Source: Campanula takesimana | Lineage: Eukaryota > Streptophyta > Magnoliopsida > Asterales > Campanulaceae | Direction: 5' to 3' | DNA: 64,000 bases | Assembly: GCA_026119855.1 (NCBI GenBank) | Contig: JAOWBW010001313.1 | Span: 286,651 to 350,650 of the forward strand | In this document: piece by piece, positions 32,921 through 46,355 of the stretch | Numbering within the stretch: the first letter of the stretch is position 1 | Layout: every line of letters begins with the position of its first letter | The notes under the pieces: generated by a model | What the model was told of the DNA's origin: nothing | The model's database searches: none | What the model saw: the letters and a program-made list of their open reading frames with translations, nothing else | Made by a program: the position numbers and the translations under genes

Positions 32921-33130
32921 CTCCCTCCGTCCCAGCTTACTTGACACTTATTTCCATTTTGGGCTGTCCCAGCTCACTTAACACTTCCCAAAATAGCATA
33001 CTTTTTATAATTTTATATTCAGTCTACCCCACCACTCATTCTCTCTCGTCATTTTCCACCACTCAATTTATTCAACTAACATTACTATTTACCTCACTTA
33101 TTCTCTCTCTTTATTTTCTACCATAGTAAA
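32921..33130. mobile_element. One-ended Stowaway fragment
   Basis: Left end CTCCCTCCGTCCCAGCTTAC after TA, with the same CACTCATTCTCTCTC and CCACTCAATTTATTCAA interior as 21185-21493 on the other strand. The right inverted end is missing. Sequence from about 33200 to 33600 may be the leader of GLTP1. Confidence 0.8.
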
Positions 33131-33606
33131 TTCTTTAAAAAATAAAAATAAAAATCCAAATAGTAACTTAAAAAAAAAATAAAAAAATCAAAATTGAATG
33201 AGGAGGCTGTTATGATACCGGGAGAGACTATATTGACTGTTACCGACTCAAACACCCCCTCACTCTACGCTAACTCTGAACTTCAGCAAAAAGAGGTCCG
33301 ATCTCAAATCCCTAATCTTTTCACATGCGCTTAGATCCGTCTTTCATTTCTACTTTTTCCTATTTTGATTTTTAATTACAATCCTCACCTATTATCAGTT
33401 TATTCTGGATAATTAATTTGCTTGAATTCAATTTATTCTGAATTCGATTTTCTAAATTTTTTCAATTGTTCTTTGATTTTTGTATTTATTATAGTAACAA
33501 TAGACTTTCTGGATTTTTTTGTGAATTGTTATGAATGTTTGATTGAACTCCTCATTAGCAGCTCTTTCCCAGTCAAGTTTTAATTTTACAGTTATAATAG
33601 AAAATA

Positions 33607-33785
33607 CTCCCTCCGTCCCAAAATTATCTTCACATTTGACTATTCAAACTTTTTAAGGATATAAACACTTGCTTCACTATTCATGTTGTATTTATGCATA
33701 TTTAAGCCTAAATTGTAGAAATGAGAAGAACTTTTCGGGACAATGAAAAATGGCAAACGAGAAGATTATTTCGGGATAGAGGGAG
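33607..33785. mobile_element. Stowaway MITE upstream of GLTP1
   Basis: Ends CTCCCTCCGTCCCAAAATTA and ATTATTTCGGGATAGAGGGAG are inverted with TA flanks, 179 bp. It lies about 270 bp before the GLTP1 start codon, probably in its leader or leader intron. Confidence 0.9.
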
Positions 33786-34058
33786 TAATCTAAGTTTGAT
33801 CAATTAGGAAAGTTGGGTATTGTCTGTTTATCGCTTAAATAATGATTCAAAATGCAGTGACAGTATTGATTAATTGGCATTCTGTTAAGAGTAGATCAGT
33901 TTATTGGCATGTAATTTTGCCTCGTTACATTGAGATCTTCAATTGTTCAGGCTCCATATACTCTGTCTCGAGTGCACGAGTACTGATATGTTTGAAGTCT
34001 TATTTTCTACTTTTGCATCTTGGTCTTATTTAAAAAATCAATGCAGTAGCGCGGAAAA

Positions 34059-37000
34059 ATGGAAGGAACAGTGTTTGCTCCGGCTTTAGAAGGTATGAAA
34101 CATGTCAAGTCTGATGAAGGAGAAATGCTTACCAAGCCTTTCCTGGAAGTATGTAAACAGATATTACCGGTTATTGGTATGATACTACTTTTGAGCTAAA
34201 GAACATTCTGATTATTATGCATCGCATGAGTTATTTAAATTTCTTACGTTTCTTCTTGCTGCTTCGTATGTTCTTAACTACTCCCTCCGTCCCATAACAG
34301 TGGGTACTTCTGGTCAAACCTACTTGAACTTTGACTAACATTTCATGCTAAGTTATTTATCTTCATGAAAATTTTAAAATAGTTATTGATAATGTTTCTA
34401 TTGGTGAGTTAATAACCATTTTTAAAATTTTATGGAGATTAATAGTTTAGCATAAAATGTTAGTCAGAGTTCAAGTAGGTTTGACCAAAAGTACCCATTG
34501 TTATGGGACGGAGGGAGTATGTATTCCCTCCATTCCATATGGAGAGTTCCTGTTCTCAACCTATAGTTTCAACTTCAGCTTTCTTCTAGTTTTGACCCTT
34601 GTTGTCAAGAATACAAGTTAGAATTACACTGAGAGGTTCGGTTATAATCACCTTTCTCAAACAATAAGGGACTTCCTAAAATGATTCTCTTTTCAAAAAT
34701 GGATTCTTCAAATCGGATAAATGAAGCATCTTTCTGCATAATGTGACCTCAACAGATGTAATTGTTATAAGAAAGCCATCTCATCGATTCAATTTATACT
34801 TGATAAACTTAATTGTGTTGTGCTGATACTAAATCAAAGGTATCTTTTATTTCATTGTTGCTTTATGTGATTTCCTGTATTTCTTTTGAGGCTTTGCCAA
34901 AAGATTTATCTGGAAAGTAAGTTTAAGATGGAATTCAGATATCTTTGATAGTATGCAGACAATGAATGAGTGCATTTTCCATTCTTACATCCCATGTTGG
35001 TTCAATATATTCTAGTGAGAGTGCTGTGAGACATGGAAAATGTTGAGTGTAACCTACCCAAGTCAGATTGCTAGCTACATACTTCAACACTATTGTTGTT
35101 CACTATACGCTCAGTCAGCAGAAGCTAGACCCACAAATGTAGCATTGCTAAGTATCGGATAAGTTCAGGGATAATTTCTTTGAACTATACCATGTTTTTA
35201 TCAATTTATAATTACAAATCAAGTACTCCCCCCATCACAGTGTAAGAGTCCTACTTCCCTTTTTGGCCTATCCCAGAATAAGAGTCTCATTCCTAAAGTT
35301 GCAAGGGATGAATAGTGTTTTGGATAACTTTGCCCATGTAATACTTGTATAATTACAAAAAACCCAACTTACTAGCTTACATTTTACCCACTTGCATTAT
35401 AAATAGTGTTTTGGACTATTATATCCCCTACCCACTTGCAACTTTGTCCCTTTTCTTGTGTTTCCTTAATAAGCGTGCATAACCAAGGTAGGTCCGTAGG
35501 ACTCTTACTCTTGGACGGATGTAGTACATCGTATTTTTTATGCAATGATTAGAAATTAATTTACAATCACGGAGTGTTTGGATGCCGAATACCATGCCAC
35601 ATTGGAACTGGCAGAGTAATTTCTGTTCCGTGGAATTCATTTTTGTTATTTCAAATCCAAACCAAGGCTTGGAATTGAGGTTGCCAAACAAACTATCAAA
35701 TAATCTTGATCTTTTGGTGCTGTGGCTAAATTTCTAAGTTCTAAAATCCTAGTATTCTACAACGTCTGAAGAAAACATATAGGCTTCAATTCTTACCTTA
35801 TCAGAGAAACAAAATAAAGTATTATCTTTCTTGCAGCTTTGCAGCTGCTTAAGTCTTGAGTCATGGTTAAACCAGTATAATCCAATACTACTTTAAAAAT
35901 AACAATAAATAAAATATTATTCTCTGTGATATTCCTCTTTTATTGGCGTTGACCGAGTATACCAAGCTAATTCAGGATTATGTTTATGCTTCCTATTCGG
36001 TGGAAATTTGTAAAATTCAAAGTCTGCACATATTGCGACTCTCTTACCAAGAAACCAGGCACATCTTAGTGTTGTTTTTTATCACAAGAAATTGGAAGTT
36101 GAAGCTACGAACTTAAAATTACCTAAAAGACCAGGGCACCTACCTCCATCAAGATACTCTTAACCTTTATCTTCTTTGTAATTAATCTAGAGAACTTGTT
36201 CTCTTTCTGTCTTCGTGCGTCATATTATATTTTACTCCCTCTGTCCCGGAAAGATAGTCTCATTTTGAATTTTTATAGTCAGCAAAAATGAACTTTGACT
36301 AATCATTAGTGTCGAACTAATCATTCTAGTGAAATTCTAAAATTTGTAATTGATAAATCATTAAGTGATTTATCAATAACAATTTTTAGAATTTCATTGT
36401 GATCATTAAATTGACATCAATGTTTGGTCAAAGTTTATTTTTGTTGACCATAAAAAATCAAAATGAGACTATCTTTCTGGGATAGAGGGAGTATTTTACT
36501 GGACAATATTCACGTGTTGCTAATAACTTGGGTGCATAAATAGAGGCACGTGTCTAGGCGGTAGTTAAAGTTTCTCTTCTCAAGTTCATTTCAAGCAGTT
36601 GATAATCTGTTGAGTTGCATTAGTAGGAAGGCTGTGTCCATGATCTGATGATGGGAGCAGTTTAAAAGCTACTTTATTCTTATGATGTCACAGTTAGATG
36701 GAAAATTTTTGTTCTTTCTCGATATTCTTAAAAAGATTGTCAGAAGTTAATGTTCACAAGTTTACTTCTTGCTGGTTCATTGACATTTTTCAATTTAAAT
36801 TATACTTTGTTATCCTTTTCTACCATGGAACTTTTCTGATAAAAAGTTACGTCTCTAGTCGGTTGTTTTCCCTTTACAATCTTTTCCTTTTCTTTTGCTT
36901 CAATAAAAAATGACTTGCCTTCTTAATATTGTATCTGACAGACAAATTTGGAGCTGCTATGGCGCTTGTAAAATCTGATGTTGGTGGTAATATAACGGTA

Positions 37001-39627
37001 ACCACTTTACCTTTTTCAAATGTTTACATGGTATATGTTTTTCATGGGGCCAAAATACGTTTATACCCCCCCCCCCCCCCCCCCCGCCAAATTATACACC
37101 GAATCCCACTTTGCACCCCCACTTGCCTTCTTAAGTTAAATTTCTAATGTCCGTTAGGATTCAGGAGGCAAAGTGGGATAATTTTAACATGAGGTACCAA
37201 AGTGGGACGAATTTCGCGCGGGGGTGCAAAGTGGGATTCGGTGTATAGTTTTGGAGGGTAAACGTATTTTGGCCTTTTTATGGACTCCCAAGTTTATACC
37301 CCTCACATTTATTTCTACAAGTGCATGGTTTCCACCTCGTAGTGGAAGGGATCATCTTCCCAGTTTATCAATCAACTAAACCATACAGACTTTGAACACT
37401 CAATCCATATGTGTTTGTACTCCAATTTCACTTTTAGCGGTAAACTTTGAGTATTTGAATTGGACTCTCTTCATAATTTTCCATTTTGACCTTATGAATT
37501 TGACTCTGTTCATCTATATAACTGGGTAACTTAACCTATATGAATTTTCCATTTTGACCTTATGAATCTGGCTCTGTTCATCTTTAAAACCGGATAACTT
37601 AACATGTATTTTCGCTGCAGTATCTTTTTCGCCTTAGTTACAAGTACTCCAATTTCATTTTAGTTGTAAACTTTGGGTACTGCTTCCGACGTACTTGTCT
37701 GCTTATTTATCTTTAGAGGTTGGAGACCAAGTATCTTTCCAGCCCAGCAGAATTCAACCACCTGTACAGTTTGGTTCGCTTGGAGGTTGAAGCAAAGACT
37801 GCAAAAGCTTCATCCAGTTGCACTAACGGGCTTCTTTGGTTAACAAGGTGAGGATAACAACCACATGCATAATGTTTAAATTTGCAGATGCGAAATAATG
37901 AAATTCAGAGCCTTTGTGTGTTTAAGTACTTGATCGTGCATTAATTTTACAGGGCAATGGATTTCATATTAGAATTGTTCCGGAACTTACTGGAGCACGC
38001 AGATTGGACCATGTCCGAAGCTTGCACTGATGCCTACACCAAGACACTGAAACAATGGCATGGTTGGCTCGCCAGTTCAAGTTTCACGGTAGATATTTCC
38101 TTTTGCCTGATTCTTTTACATTTTTGTGCCGCTTTAGAAAAATGAAGGATTTTGGGTGGTTTCACTTTTGTTAAAATAGACCTCATCCGTCCCATAATTA
38201 ATGTCGCATTTGACTTGTCAACGTTTTTAAGAAGTGTGCTTCACTTGTTTGTGCATTGCTTGTACAATGGTAAAATTGCTTTACGTCTCTTTCCTTATTT
38301 AGAAATGTGACATTTGTTCTGGGATGGACTAAAAAGGAAAGTGTGACATTATTTATGGGACGGAGGGAGCAAGTTACAGAGAGTGAACGAAAATTGGAAA
38401 GTGATGAAGAAACAATACCAAAAGCACTTCTCATTATAACTTCATGTATTTCTCAGTTTCTTAATCGACACGATTACCGTATTTTTTCTTTATGTGATTT
38501 AATCTGATTGTGCCACAGACAAGCAACCTGGAGGATTTTTGTCGAGTCCATAAAGTTACAAATCAGAATAATTTTACAAATTTGACTTAATCTGACCCAT
38601 ATAAGCTCCTTTATGTTTTGCCTTCTGAATATCTGCTACTTGTATTGGACTTGCAGCTTGCAATGAAGCTTGCGCCTGATAGGAAGAAGTTCATGGATGT
38701 CGTTGGGGGAAGTGGCGACATTAATTCAGATATTGAGAAATTTTGCACGAGCTTCACACCGCTTCTTCAAGAGAACCACAAATTCCTGGTAATTCACCAT
38801 CACACAAATGACCACAACAATTTCCCATTTGATTGAATAGTATAATAGGAATTTCTACACTGTACACAAGTGGGCACGTTTAATAGAAAGAACGTGGCCT
38901 CAGTTTTAGTTAGGTTCGGCTGTTCGGCTTAAAGCTTAAACATGCTTTTAGCTCAAGGTATAAACGAACCTAGTGTGAATCAGCTGAAATAAGCGCAGCA
39001 AAAGAAAAAAAAAATAAATCTTCATCCGAAAATAAATGCACACTGTGTATCAGCTGAAATAAGTGCAGAAAAAATATTACCATCTTCATCCAAAAATGAA
39101 TGCACACTGCGTATCAGCTGAAATAAGCGCATAAACTAATTTCTTTCTTTATCTAGAAAACAAACTAATGTAAGCTTTTAAAGAATTTAAAAGAAATCTG
39201 TACTTAGAGCTTGGCTTGTTTATAGCTCTAAAGTGAAAATGAAATTATCAAGTAAAGCTCGAAGATAGGGTCCTAGCTCAAGTTCAATTGAGAATTTAAA
39301 AGAACCGAACCCAAACATCCATGATGCGACTTATTTTTAGCCTGTCCACGTTTGGTTTCTTGTTTGCCTCTCTATCTTAGATCGTTATCCTTCTTATTCT
39401 CGGATCTCTTAATGAAATTTTTGATGAATTTCTGTTGGCAATGAATGATTGGATGTTGTGTTTGTAGACAACACTACTCATTAATTTAATATCCAATCAT
39501 TTATCGCCAACTATATTTGTAACCAAAATTTTGTAAACTTCATTTGTAACCCTAGAATTGCTCAGAAAGTTTTGATGATTTTCTGTTGCAGGCTAGCGTT
39601 GGTCTGGATGATTTGAAAGCATCGTAA
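34059..39627 (+). CDS. GLTP1: Glycolipid transfer protein
   Basis: Six coding exons: 34059-34176, 36942-36997, 37717-37847, 37953-38088, 38657-38788 and 39592-39627. All are GT-AG with consistent phases and give 202 residues, the usual size for a single-domain plant GLTP. It opens MEGTVFAPALEGMKHVKSDEG and ends DDLKAS. The glycolipid headgroup-binding set is intact: Asp52 and Asn56 in SDVGGNITR, Arg59 where animal GLTPs have Lys, Trp99 in LLWLTR, and His138 in QWHGWLASSSF. The family moves glycosphingolipids between membranes in the cytosol. The introns hold MITEs at 34281, 35226, 36235, 37048 and 38181. Intron 1 is 2.8 kb and intron 5 0.8 kb, the latter with a phrase AATCAGCTGAAATAAGCGC recurring three times (38970-39130). 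Confidence 0.95.
34281..34517. mobile_element. Stowaway MITE in GLTP1 intron 1
   Basis: Ends CTCCCTCCGTCCCATAACAG and TTGTTATGGGACGGAGGGAG are inverted, the arms extending through GTCAAACCTACTTGAAC. TA flanks. Confidence 0.93.
35226..35524. mobile_element. Diverged Stowaway MITE in GLTP1 intron 1
   Basis: Begins CTCCCCCCATCACAGTGTAA and ends CTCTTACTCTTGGACGGATG, with TA near both ends. Same family as 13353-13562, and with an internal duplication of the AATAGTGTTTTGGA block. Confidence 0.82.
36235..36491. mobile_element. Stowaway MITE in GLTP1 intron 1
   Basis: Ends CTCCCTCTGTCCCGGAAAGA and TCTTTCTGGGATAGAGGGAG are inverted. The arms run on through ATAGTCTCATTTTGA, and the element has TA flanks and a central palindrome. 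Confidence 0.9.
37048..37274. mobile_element. MULE-type MITE in GLTP1 intron 2
   Basis: Inverted arms start GGCCAAAATACGTTTA and continue through TACACCGAATCCCACTTTGC. The flanks TTTTCATGG and TTTTTATGG match at 8 of 9 bases. A run of about 20 C lies inside the left arm. Confidence 0.85.
38181..38370. mobile_element. Stowaway-like MITE in GLTP1 intron 4
   Basis: Begins CCTCATCCGTCCCATAATTA and ends ATTTATGGGACGGAGGGAGC, inverted. The usual TA flanks have decayed. Confidence 0.82.
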
Positions 39628-39955
39628 AGAGCCAAAAAAGGGGATTCGTTTTTTTTTTTTTTTTTTTTTAAATAAAATTTGCTGGAGTTGGTAACGTTCC
39701 GGGCAAATCTCTCTCAAAAAAGCAATAAGAAACTACCCGTTCTGGCTATATAAATATATACTCCATTTCTCTCATCTGCCGCTAGGAAACATATCTTTGT
39801 CAAGGCTCTTGTTAAAAGCCACCCCTCCCCCTTTTTTTTTTTTTTTTTTTTTTTTTGAGATTTAAATGACAAGGAAAATGGAATACTTTATGGAAGAATA
39901 TTTGCTCCTTGTTTATAGGAGAAACAAACTACATAAATTGTTACTTCCTCTCTTA

Positions 39956-41052
39956 GAGCATGCACAATGGTGAACGAAAATTTCGTTCACCACGTGAACG
40001 AAACTGCCCTGTGAACGAAATTTCGTTCACAAAAACCTATATGTTGTAGTGGTGAACGAATTTTCGTTCACATACATATTATTTTAATATTAATTTTATG
40101 TTATGAAATTAATAATTTACATTACTAAATATTATGTTTTATTAATGTCATTAAAAATAAAAACGAAAATATTTATTTTATTCATTTTGAAAATAAAATA
40201 TATTTTATTATTTTTAGTAATTGCATAATTTAAAAGACTTAAACCTCATAAATGAGCATCAAATTACAATAATTTAAAACATTACAATCATGAAAATTAG
40301 AAAATTAAAAACGCAAATCACAAACAAACAAACCAAAAGCAACAACGATAATAAATATTATAATGCATATGATATCAAGCGTTGTTCCTTGCATAAATAT
40401 GCTCAATTAGGTCTGCTTTGAGAGCTAGATGTGTAGCTTTGCTTTGAACATTCCGCTTGCACCCTATATATTCCGCGATACTATTTCCAACTTGTGAATT
40501 TTCTCTTGTATATGTGAATGTCTTGTCTTGCGCAACCCTGGTGGACTTACTTTTTCTTTTATTTTTTGGTTTGTCTGCCCAGAATTCACTCGCATCGTCA
40601 TAATTTTTATATCGATCTCGTTCATCTTCAACTATCATATTATGCAAAATTATGCAAGTTGTCATTATTTTACCAAGAATCGCCTCGGTCCAAGCGAGTG
40701 ACGGATTACGGAGAATTGCAAAGCGAGCTTGAAGCACCCCAAAAGCACGCTCAACGTCTTTTCTGCATGCTTCCTGCGCCTTTGCAAACAATTTGTCTTT
40801 TTCTTGTATCGGCAGGGGGATTGAATTGATGAAAGTTGCCCATTGTGGATAAATTCCATCGGTGAGATAATATCCCATGTCGTATTGATTGTTGTTCACA
40901 AGGAAGCTAACCTGCGGTGCCACACCATTTAAAACATCATCAAACACCGGAGAGCGATGAAGGATGTTGATGACATTGAGCGAGCCTGGAATATCGGCAG
41001 GGGGTTTAGTAAATTCTCTAATTAAGTTAGAGAATTTTATTTGTAACAACAA
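39956..41052 (-). pseudogene. Truncated PIF/Harbinger transposase
   Basis: The minus-strand frame 41052-40375 encodes the C-terminal part of a plant Harbinger-type DDE transposase. It starts to match at GSLNVINILHRSPVFDDVL (about 40993) and includes YYLTDGIYPQWATFI, ERAFGVLQARFAILR and CIILHNMIVEDERDR. The N-terminal half with the first acidic residue is absent, and the sequence upstream of about 41000 is unrelated. The transposon 3' terminus is present at 39956, GAGCATGCACAATGG preceded by TTA, followed by repeated GAACGAAATTTCGTTCAC words. The element is a 5'-truncated, inactive remnant. Confidence 0.85.
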
Positions 41053-44000
41053 AGTTATGATTTGGTGTTTAATTATTGAAAATTAAAGCCAATGTTTTGG
41101 AAAAGGCTCCTTGTGTGGAGATAATTTCCAATGAAATATGGGTGTTCCAAGTATTTTGGTCACCATCGCGAGAAGTTAGAAAATTTTGTTGGCCTCGACT
41201 TTATGTGATGGCAACAAAAGATGTTATATTTAAACACCTTGAACTTAGTGATATTTCTTAAGGAAAATCCTACAAAGTTGGTGGAAATGAGACGGATGTT
41301 TAATCCGTGAGTGCGGTTGAAGCATATGAGTTTCTTTTGTCGGAACTATATATTTAACGGATTTTTGGTTTCGTTATATAACATATATAGTACCAAGAAA
41401 AAGGAAAAGAATAGTTGGAGTTTTGGACTATAAAATAAAATCGAGAATGTTGGTACAATGAAATTCATTGCAGTCCGTTTCTTGATTTAAAATAGTAGAC
41501 TCCATAAACCGTAAAAAGTCAAATGAAAGAATTGAAATAGTCTTTCATGAAATCCATGTCGAATGGATGGTGATAAGTGAAATTTTCAAGGGACGGAAAT
41601 AATTGAAAAATTAATTTTCACTTGAAAAGATTTCAAGAAGCAACTCAAACATAAATGAATTGAAATGAATGTTGAGATGCTTGCTATTCATCTTTGTGTT
41701 GGAAAAGAGAATAGAACTTCAGATAAGAAGTTGTGTAACACTTCTTGTGATGAAAGCAAATGTGGTGGAGCATATTGAATTGCTTAAGGCAAAGACCAAG
41801 TTTGTCAAACTTGGTCAAAAGTCAAACTTGTTTGAAAAGTCAAACTTGTATGAAAAACCAAACTTGTTTGAAAAAGTTAAACATATTCCTTGTGTCTTGA
41901 GAGACAAAGGTAGATATCATCAAGGATGATATCATGATTTTTGAATGAAGGAATGGAAATTGTATCAACCGATGGGTTGAGTTGGTGATCAATAATGAGA
42001 ATATGTCTCTTTAGTTAGATCACATTTTTATTCAAAAATGAATTCAAACAAGATGTGAAATGTGTGTTGAACTACATCATCATATGATAAGCATAGTGAT
42101 ATATTGTGATATGTATGGATTGTTCAAACACATGGTAATAATAACAATGTTATTATTAATAAGTATTGTCTCATTGAATGGAAAAGTTGGAAAACAACTT
42201 CAAAATGAGATAATAAGGATAAAACACTAATGAGTGTAGTGTGTGTATAACATGGGTTTGTACACAAAATGTCCACCTTTTAAACCACTATCAAATGGTG
42301 ATGATGAAAATAATGAAAGCATTATTGCTTTATTTTAGGACTAACCCAAAGATGTGGGGTGAGTCTACTTTGGAAAATAAATACCTATTGAATAGGTTAC
42401 CCCAAGAAAACAATGTAAATTCCGTATGAAGTATGGAAACGTAGGCCTATGTACACTTGTGAATGTGGGGGTAGTTCGCAAAGTAGAAAGTCCAACATCA
42501 ACAAAATCGACATTTTGGTACAAGATAGTGGAGCATGTAAATAATGAATTTACATAGTGGTTGTTATATATGATTCAATGATATTGAATATATATAAAAC
42601 CATGAAAACATTTTTTTTGGAAAATCAAGTATTGATGTCAAGTTCATGAAAATGAACAAATGATACTTTGAGTGAAATATATCAAAGTGATGCTTTGAAT
42701 GAAATAGATCAAAGTAAAACTTATACTAAAGTGTGAGATTTTAATAAAGTCACTAGATGACTTAAAATTAGCACTTATAATGACAACAAAAGGTTGATTT
42801 TGTCAGAAAGTGGATTAATCAAATATGACATGAGTGATTATGTCATAATGTTGTTTAAATCTATCAAAAATATGTTTAACTTGAGAGAAGTTTAGCATAT
42901 GAGACATTTGGATTTAAAATTTCAAGAAAAACTAATGAATTTGCATTAAGCAAATTAAGATATAATTCTTGGAAATTTTGAAAAGGCCACGAGATATGGG
43001 TTTAGCGGATACAATCCTTGAAGTGAAAATTTCTAAGAAATCTAATGGATAATTCTTGAGAAATTGAAAAGGATTATTTAGCAATGACTAAACCCCAATT
43101 GACATGAGTCAACATCTATTGAAGAATAGAAGTGATATTGTTTCTCAAGTTGAACACTCGAGAATTATTGAAAGTCTAGTGAGTTGGAACACAAGTAATC
43201 CAAAATGTATAGTGAAAGTACTAAGGTACTTGAGATACAATCGAGATTACGGATTACATTACACTAGACATCTATCGATAATTGAAGGATATAGCGATGC
43301 TATTTGGATATATGAAATCAAAGACTTAAGGTCTACGAGTGGTTTCGTATTCTTATTAGCGGAAGCGACTGTATCATGGAAGAAGTCTTCTAAATAAATA
43401 AGTTATAAATAGATTCATAGCGGAATCTAAGTTTATAGCTTAAGATAAATGTGGTGAGAAAGCCGAGAGGCTATGCCAATTTATAGAAGATATTTCAAGG
43501 GATAAAGCTTGTGCTAGCAATTGGTTGTATTGCTAGAAGTCAATCGGTGATTGATTGAATACAAAGCACTATGTATAATGGTAGGTCTTGACTTATATGT
43601 CAAAGACGTAACACCATTAAGAAACTACTCTCAACTAATTTGGCTATGTGAAGTCAAATGAAAACCGGATCCGTTAACCAAATGGTTAGAACCGAGAGTT
43701 AGTTATAAATTATGGAGGGGAATGAGACATAAAGCCTCTTAGAGTTGATCACAGCGGAAAACCCAATCTAGATGACTGGAGATCCCAAGAACTAGATTCA
43801 AAAGGAACCACCTAACTGTTAAAATACTCGCGCGTCACTGTGGGGGTCAAATCCCCCAAGTCCATTCCTATTAGTGACATCCCGAAGGGACAAAGATAAG
43901 TAAAATGCTTTTAATGACTCTTACGCGTCGAGAAAGTCGAGCGGGGTAATACGGGTTACCTTCAAGAAGTCACCTATGTGAGAGAGAAGTGGGGCCGCTT

Positions 44001-45171
44001 CGAGGAGAATTGTGTGAGGCTCAATTCTTAGACCCTCTCGCAGAACCAGGCATTATGTTCAGGGCCATGAACGAACATAGCTATGAGAAATGAAATATGT
44101 TAGGACATTACTTGTGTCTAGTATATGATCGGCTACACAAAAAGCATATCGATTCAAGGACATCGCGTCTATCGACTTGCGAGTAGAGTAAATATGCTAG
44201 TTCGAGCGGAGGTTCAATGGGCAATATCCCCACACCTTCGTATGCAAGTTTTTGTCTGCCGGACTTTATCACCAAGCTCGTCCTCAATTTCCTTCATGTG
44301 GGGGATTGTTGGAAAAATATGTTGTGTGTGAAGGAAATTGTGTACATTTCCTTGGAAGAATCGTTTGTCGTTGGATAAAGATTATTGTGGGTTCATATTC
44401 TACTCCGTGAGAACATGAAAATGATATTTTTATTTGTTCAATTTGAAGATTGGATGATAAAAATATTATAGCTTAAATAAATGGATGGAAGTTGGAAATG
44501 TGAGTTTGTCTCACATGTGAAAAGAATGGAAAAACTAGTTGATAGTTTTTGCCATTTTTATTGAATTATAATTCTTTTAATTCAAGATTAATTCCAAGAA
44601 TAACTTCCAAGGTTAATGTCCATTTATGATTGGCAAATGAAACTCCAAAAAGAAATTGATGGCAATGTTAATTGTTGAATTAAGATGATCATCAATATGT
44701 GGATTAATTGGGGAATTAATCCTTGGGGAGTTTTGAGCTATAAAAGAAATACCCACAACTCTTTGAAAGTGAAGAGAAAAAAGAGAATAAAAAACACACA
44801 AGAAGAAATTTTTCATCAATCTTCTTCCTCCCTCTTGCAATTTGTTCATCTTCTTCCTTTGGCCTCCTTGAATAATTGGAATGGTGATTTTGTCCAAGCA
44901 TATTAGTTCATTTCGCCGGAAGGCTTAAGTGCGAAGTGGTTCCGGTTAATCCGTTTTATCCTGGGAGACTAACGCCCGTGGAAACCTCAAGCACTCGTAG
45001 AGAGGAGGACGAATTAGTCTTAAGGAGAGTGTGTTCTCACACGACTAGGATACAAGAGATCAAAGATAGACAAACCCAATGAAGAGATCAAATACGGTTG
45101 TATCGTTCATATATTGTATTTTCAATGTTGTAATTTGTTCTCCTTTCGATATTTACAAGATTTTATCCAAT
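41053..45171 (+). mobile_element. Decayed Ty1/copia retrotransposon, 3' part
   Basis: Broken plus-strand frames keep the copia order. An integrase-end segment like KMWGES..NKYLLNRLP lies at about 42347-42420. An RT-end segment around GFSGYNP..SENF (compare the family's MGEADVILGIKI) lies at about 42990-43030. The RNase H segment with VLRYLRYNRDYGLHYT, EGYSDAIW and STSGFVFLLAEATVSW lies at 43104-43397. Many stops and frameshifts interrupt it. A purine tract GTGGGGGAT at 44298-44306 precedes the 3' LTR. No 5' LTR is seen, so the left end is lost near the Harbinger remnant. Confidence 0.82.
44307..45171 (+). repeat. 3' LTR of the copia element
   Basis: Begins TGTTGGAAAAATATG directly after a purine tract and probably ends near TTTATCCAATA, where TCCAACA would be expected. 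TATAAAAG at 44739-44746 is a plausible LTR promoter. The right boundary is uncertain because no second copy is present. Confidence 0.65.
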
Positions 45172-46355
45172 AGTTTACTCTTCATGAACCAAAAGATGGT
45201 CACGGGTGTGCATGGCCTTATATTCAGGGCAGCAAAATGTCCTCTCCCAGCATTATGGCATTGACAAACATGCAAACACTCTGTTGGTGGGCCCGGCCCG
45301 GCCGACCATGATCATTTTCATATATGTGGGATCCACTCTAAGTTAAAATAATCGTAGCCATGAAACCGAAAAGTAGTAGAATGTGGTAAAATCCCCATCA
45401 TCTTTGCAGCGGTTTCCCACTGCAGCATTTTTTTTTCCTCTTTACAGATTGACCGCAGTTTTTACTGATGGTCGCCTCAGATTATCCACATAGATGGGTG
45501 TCAGATTATCCGCTTAGATGGGCAAACATTTCTTTGAGACTTATTAAAACCAATTATTTCATGAACTAGGAAAATGTTTTTATTTTTCTTATTTTTTATT
45601 TTAAAGCAATTAAGAAAATTTGATGAGTGAACTTGACGAAACTGGGCTTACTTACGCAGTGGGATTGTATCGCAGTCCGACTGCTCCCAATCCTAGCCGT
45701 TGATTCTAATATGGATAGTTTATATTTTTTGAGGGCTATTGCGGGAATTTCGCTCCTGCCCTTGAATACTGAAAATTAAAACTGCAAAATACATGCCCTA
45801 AATTTAAAGGTGGAAAATTAATTAATTTATTTTTGCACCTGAATTCTCGAACTCTAATGGTTGTCTTTCAAACAGCCATAACAACTAACATTTCATTTCC
45901 ATTGAATAAACATAAGGTTTGGTTAAACAAGCATTTGCTTGGAAGTAGGGTTACTATTTCCAAGCAAAACCCTTTTTTCTCATCATCAAGAACAAGCTGT
46001 CGCAAAACACCGTAATTTCCCTACTTTTTTCTTTAATGTTTTATTGTCACATGCGATCGAGATACAAAAAAATGACAACATTTTGCACGTTGGAGGAATT
46101 TAAGCGATTAAATTGGTCTTGTTACGGAGTGGGATAAATTAATACGGAGAGAGAATTTAATGTTCTTTTTTTTAATATATATAATTAATTTGTACCCTAA
46201 TAATTTGTTGCATTTCTTGTTTAATGTTTTGCTAGAATGATGGTGTTTTTGTTTGATATGTTTTAGATCTGAAGTCTATGTTGAAGATTTTCCAATTTTA
46301 ATGGTGGAAAGATAGTGACAAGAAGATTTCATTGGGAATTTTGTAATCAAGAAAC
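45172..46355 (+). other. Intergenic and upstream region of the CRIB gene
   Basis: No coding sequence seen. It contains a palindromic GGGCCCGGCCCGGCC stretch at 45290-45303 and a short direct repeat of TCAGATTATCC(A/G)C(A/T)TAGATGGG (45477-45525). The last few hundred bases are probably promoter and leader of the gene starting at 46356. Confidence 0.45.

Noticed and set aside
40518..40829. 103-codon plus-strand frame
   Set aside because: It is antisense to the Harbinger transposase frame and has no similarity of its own.
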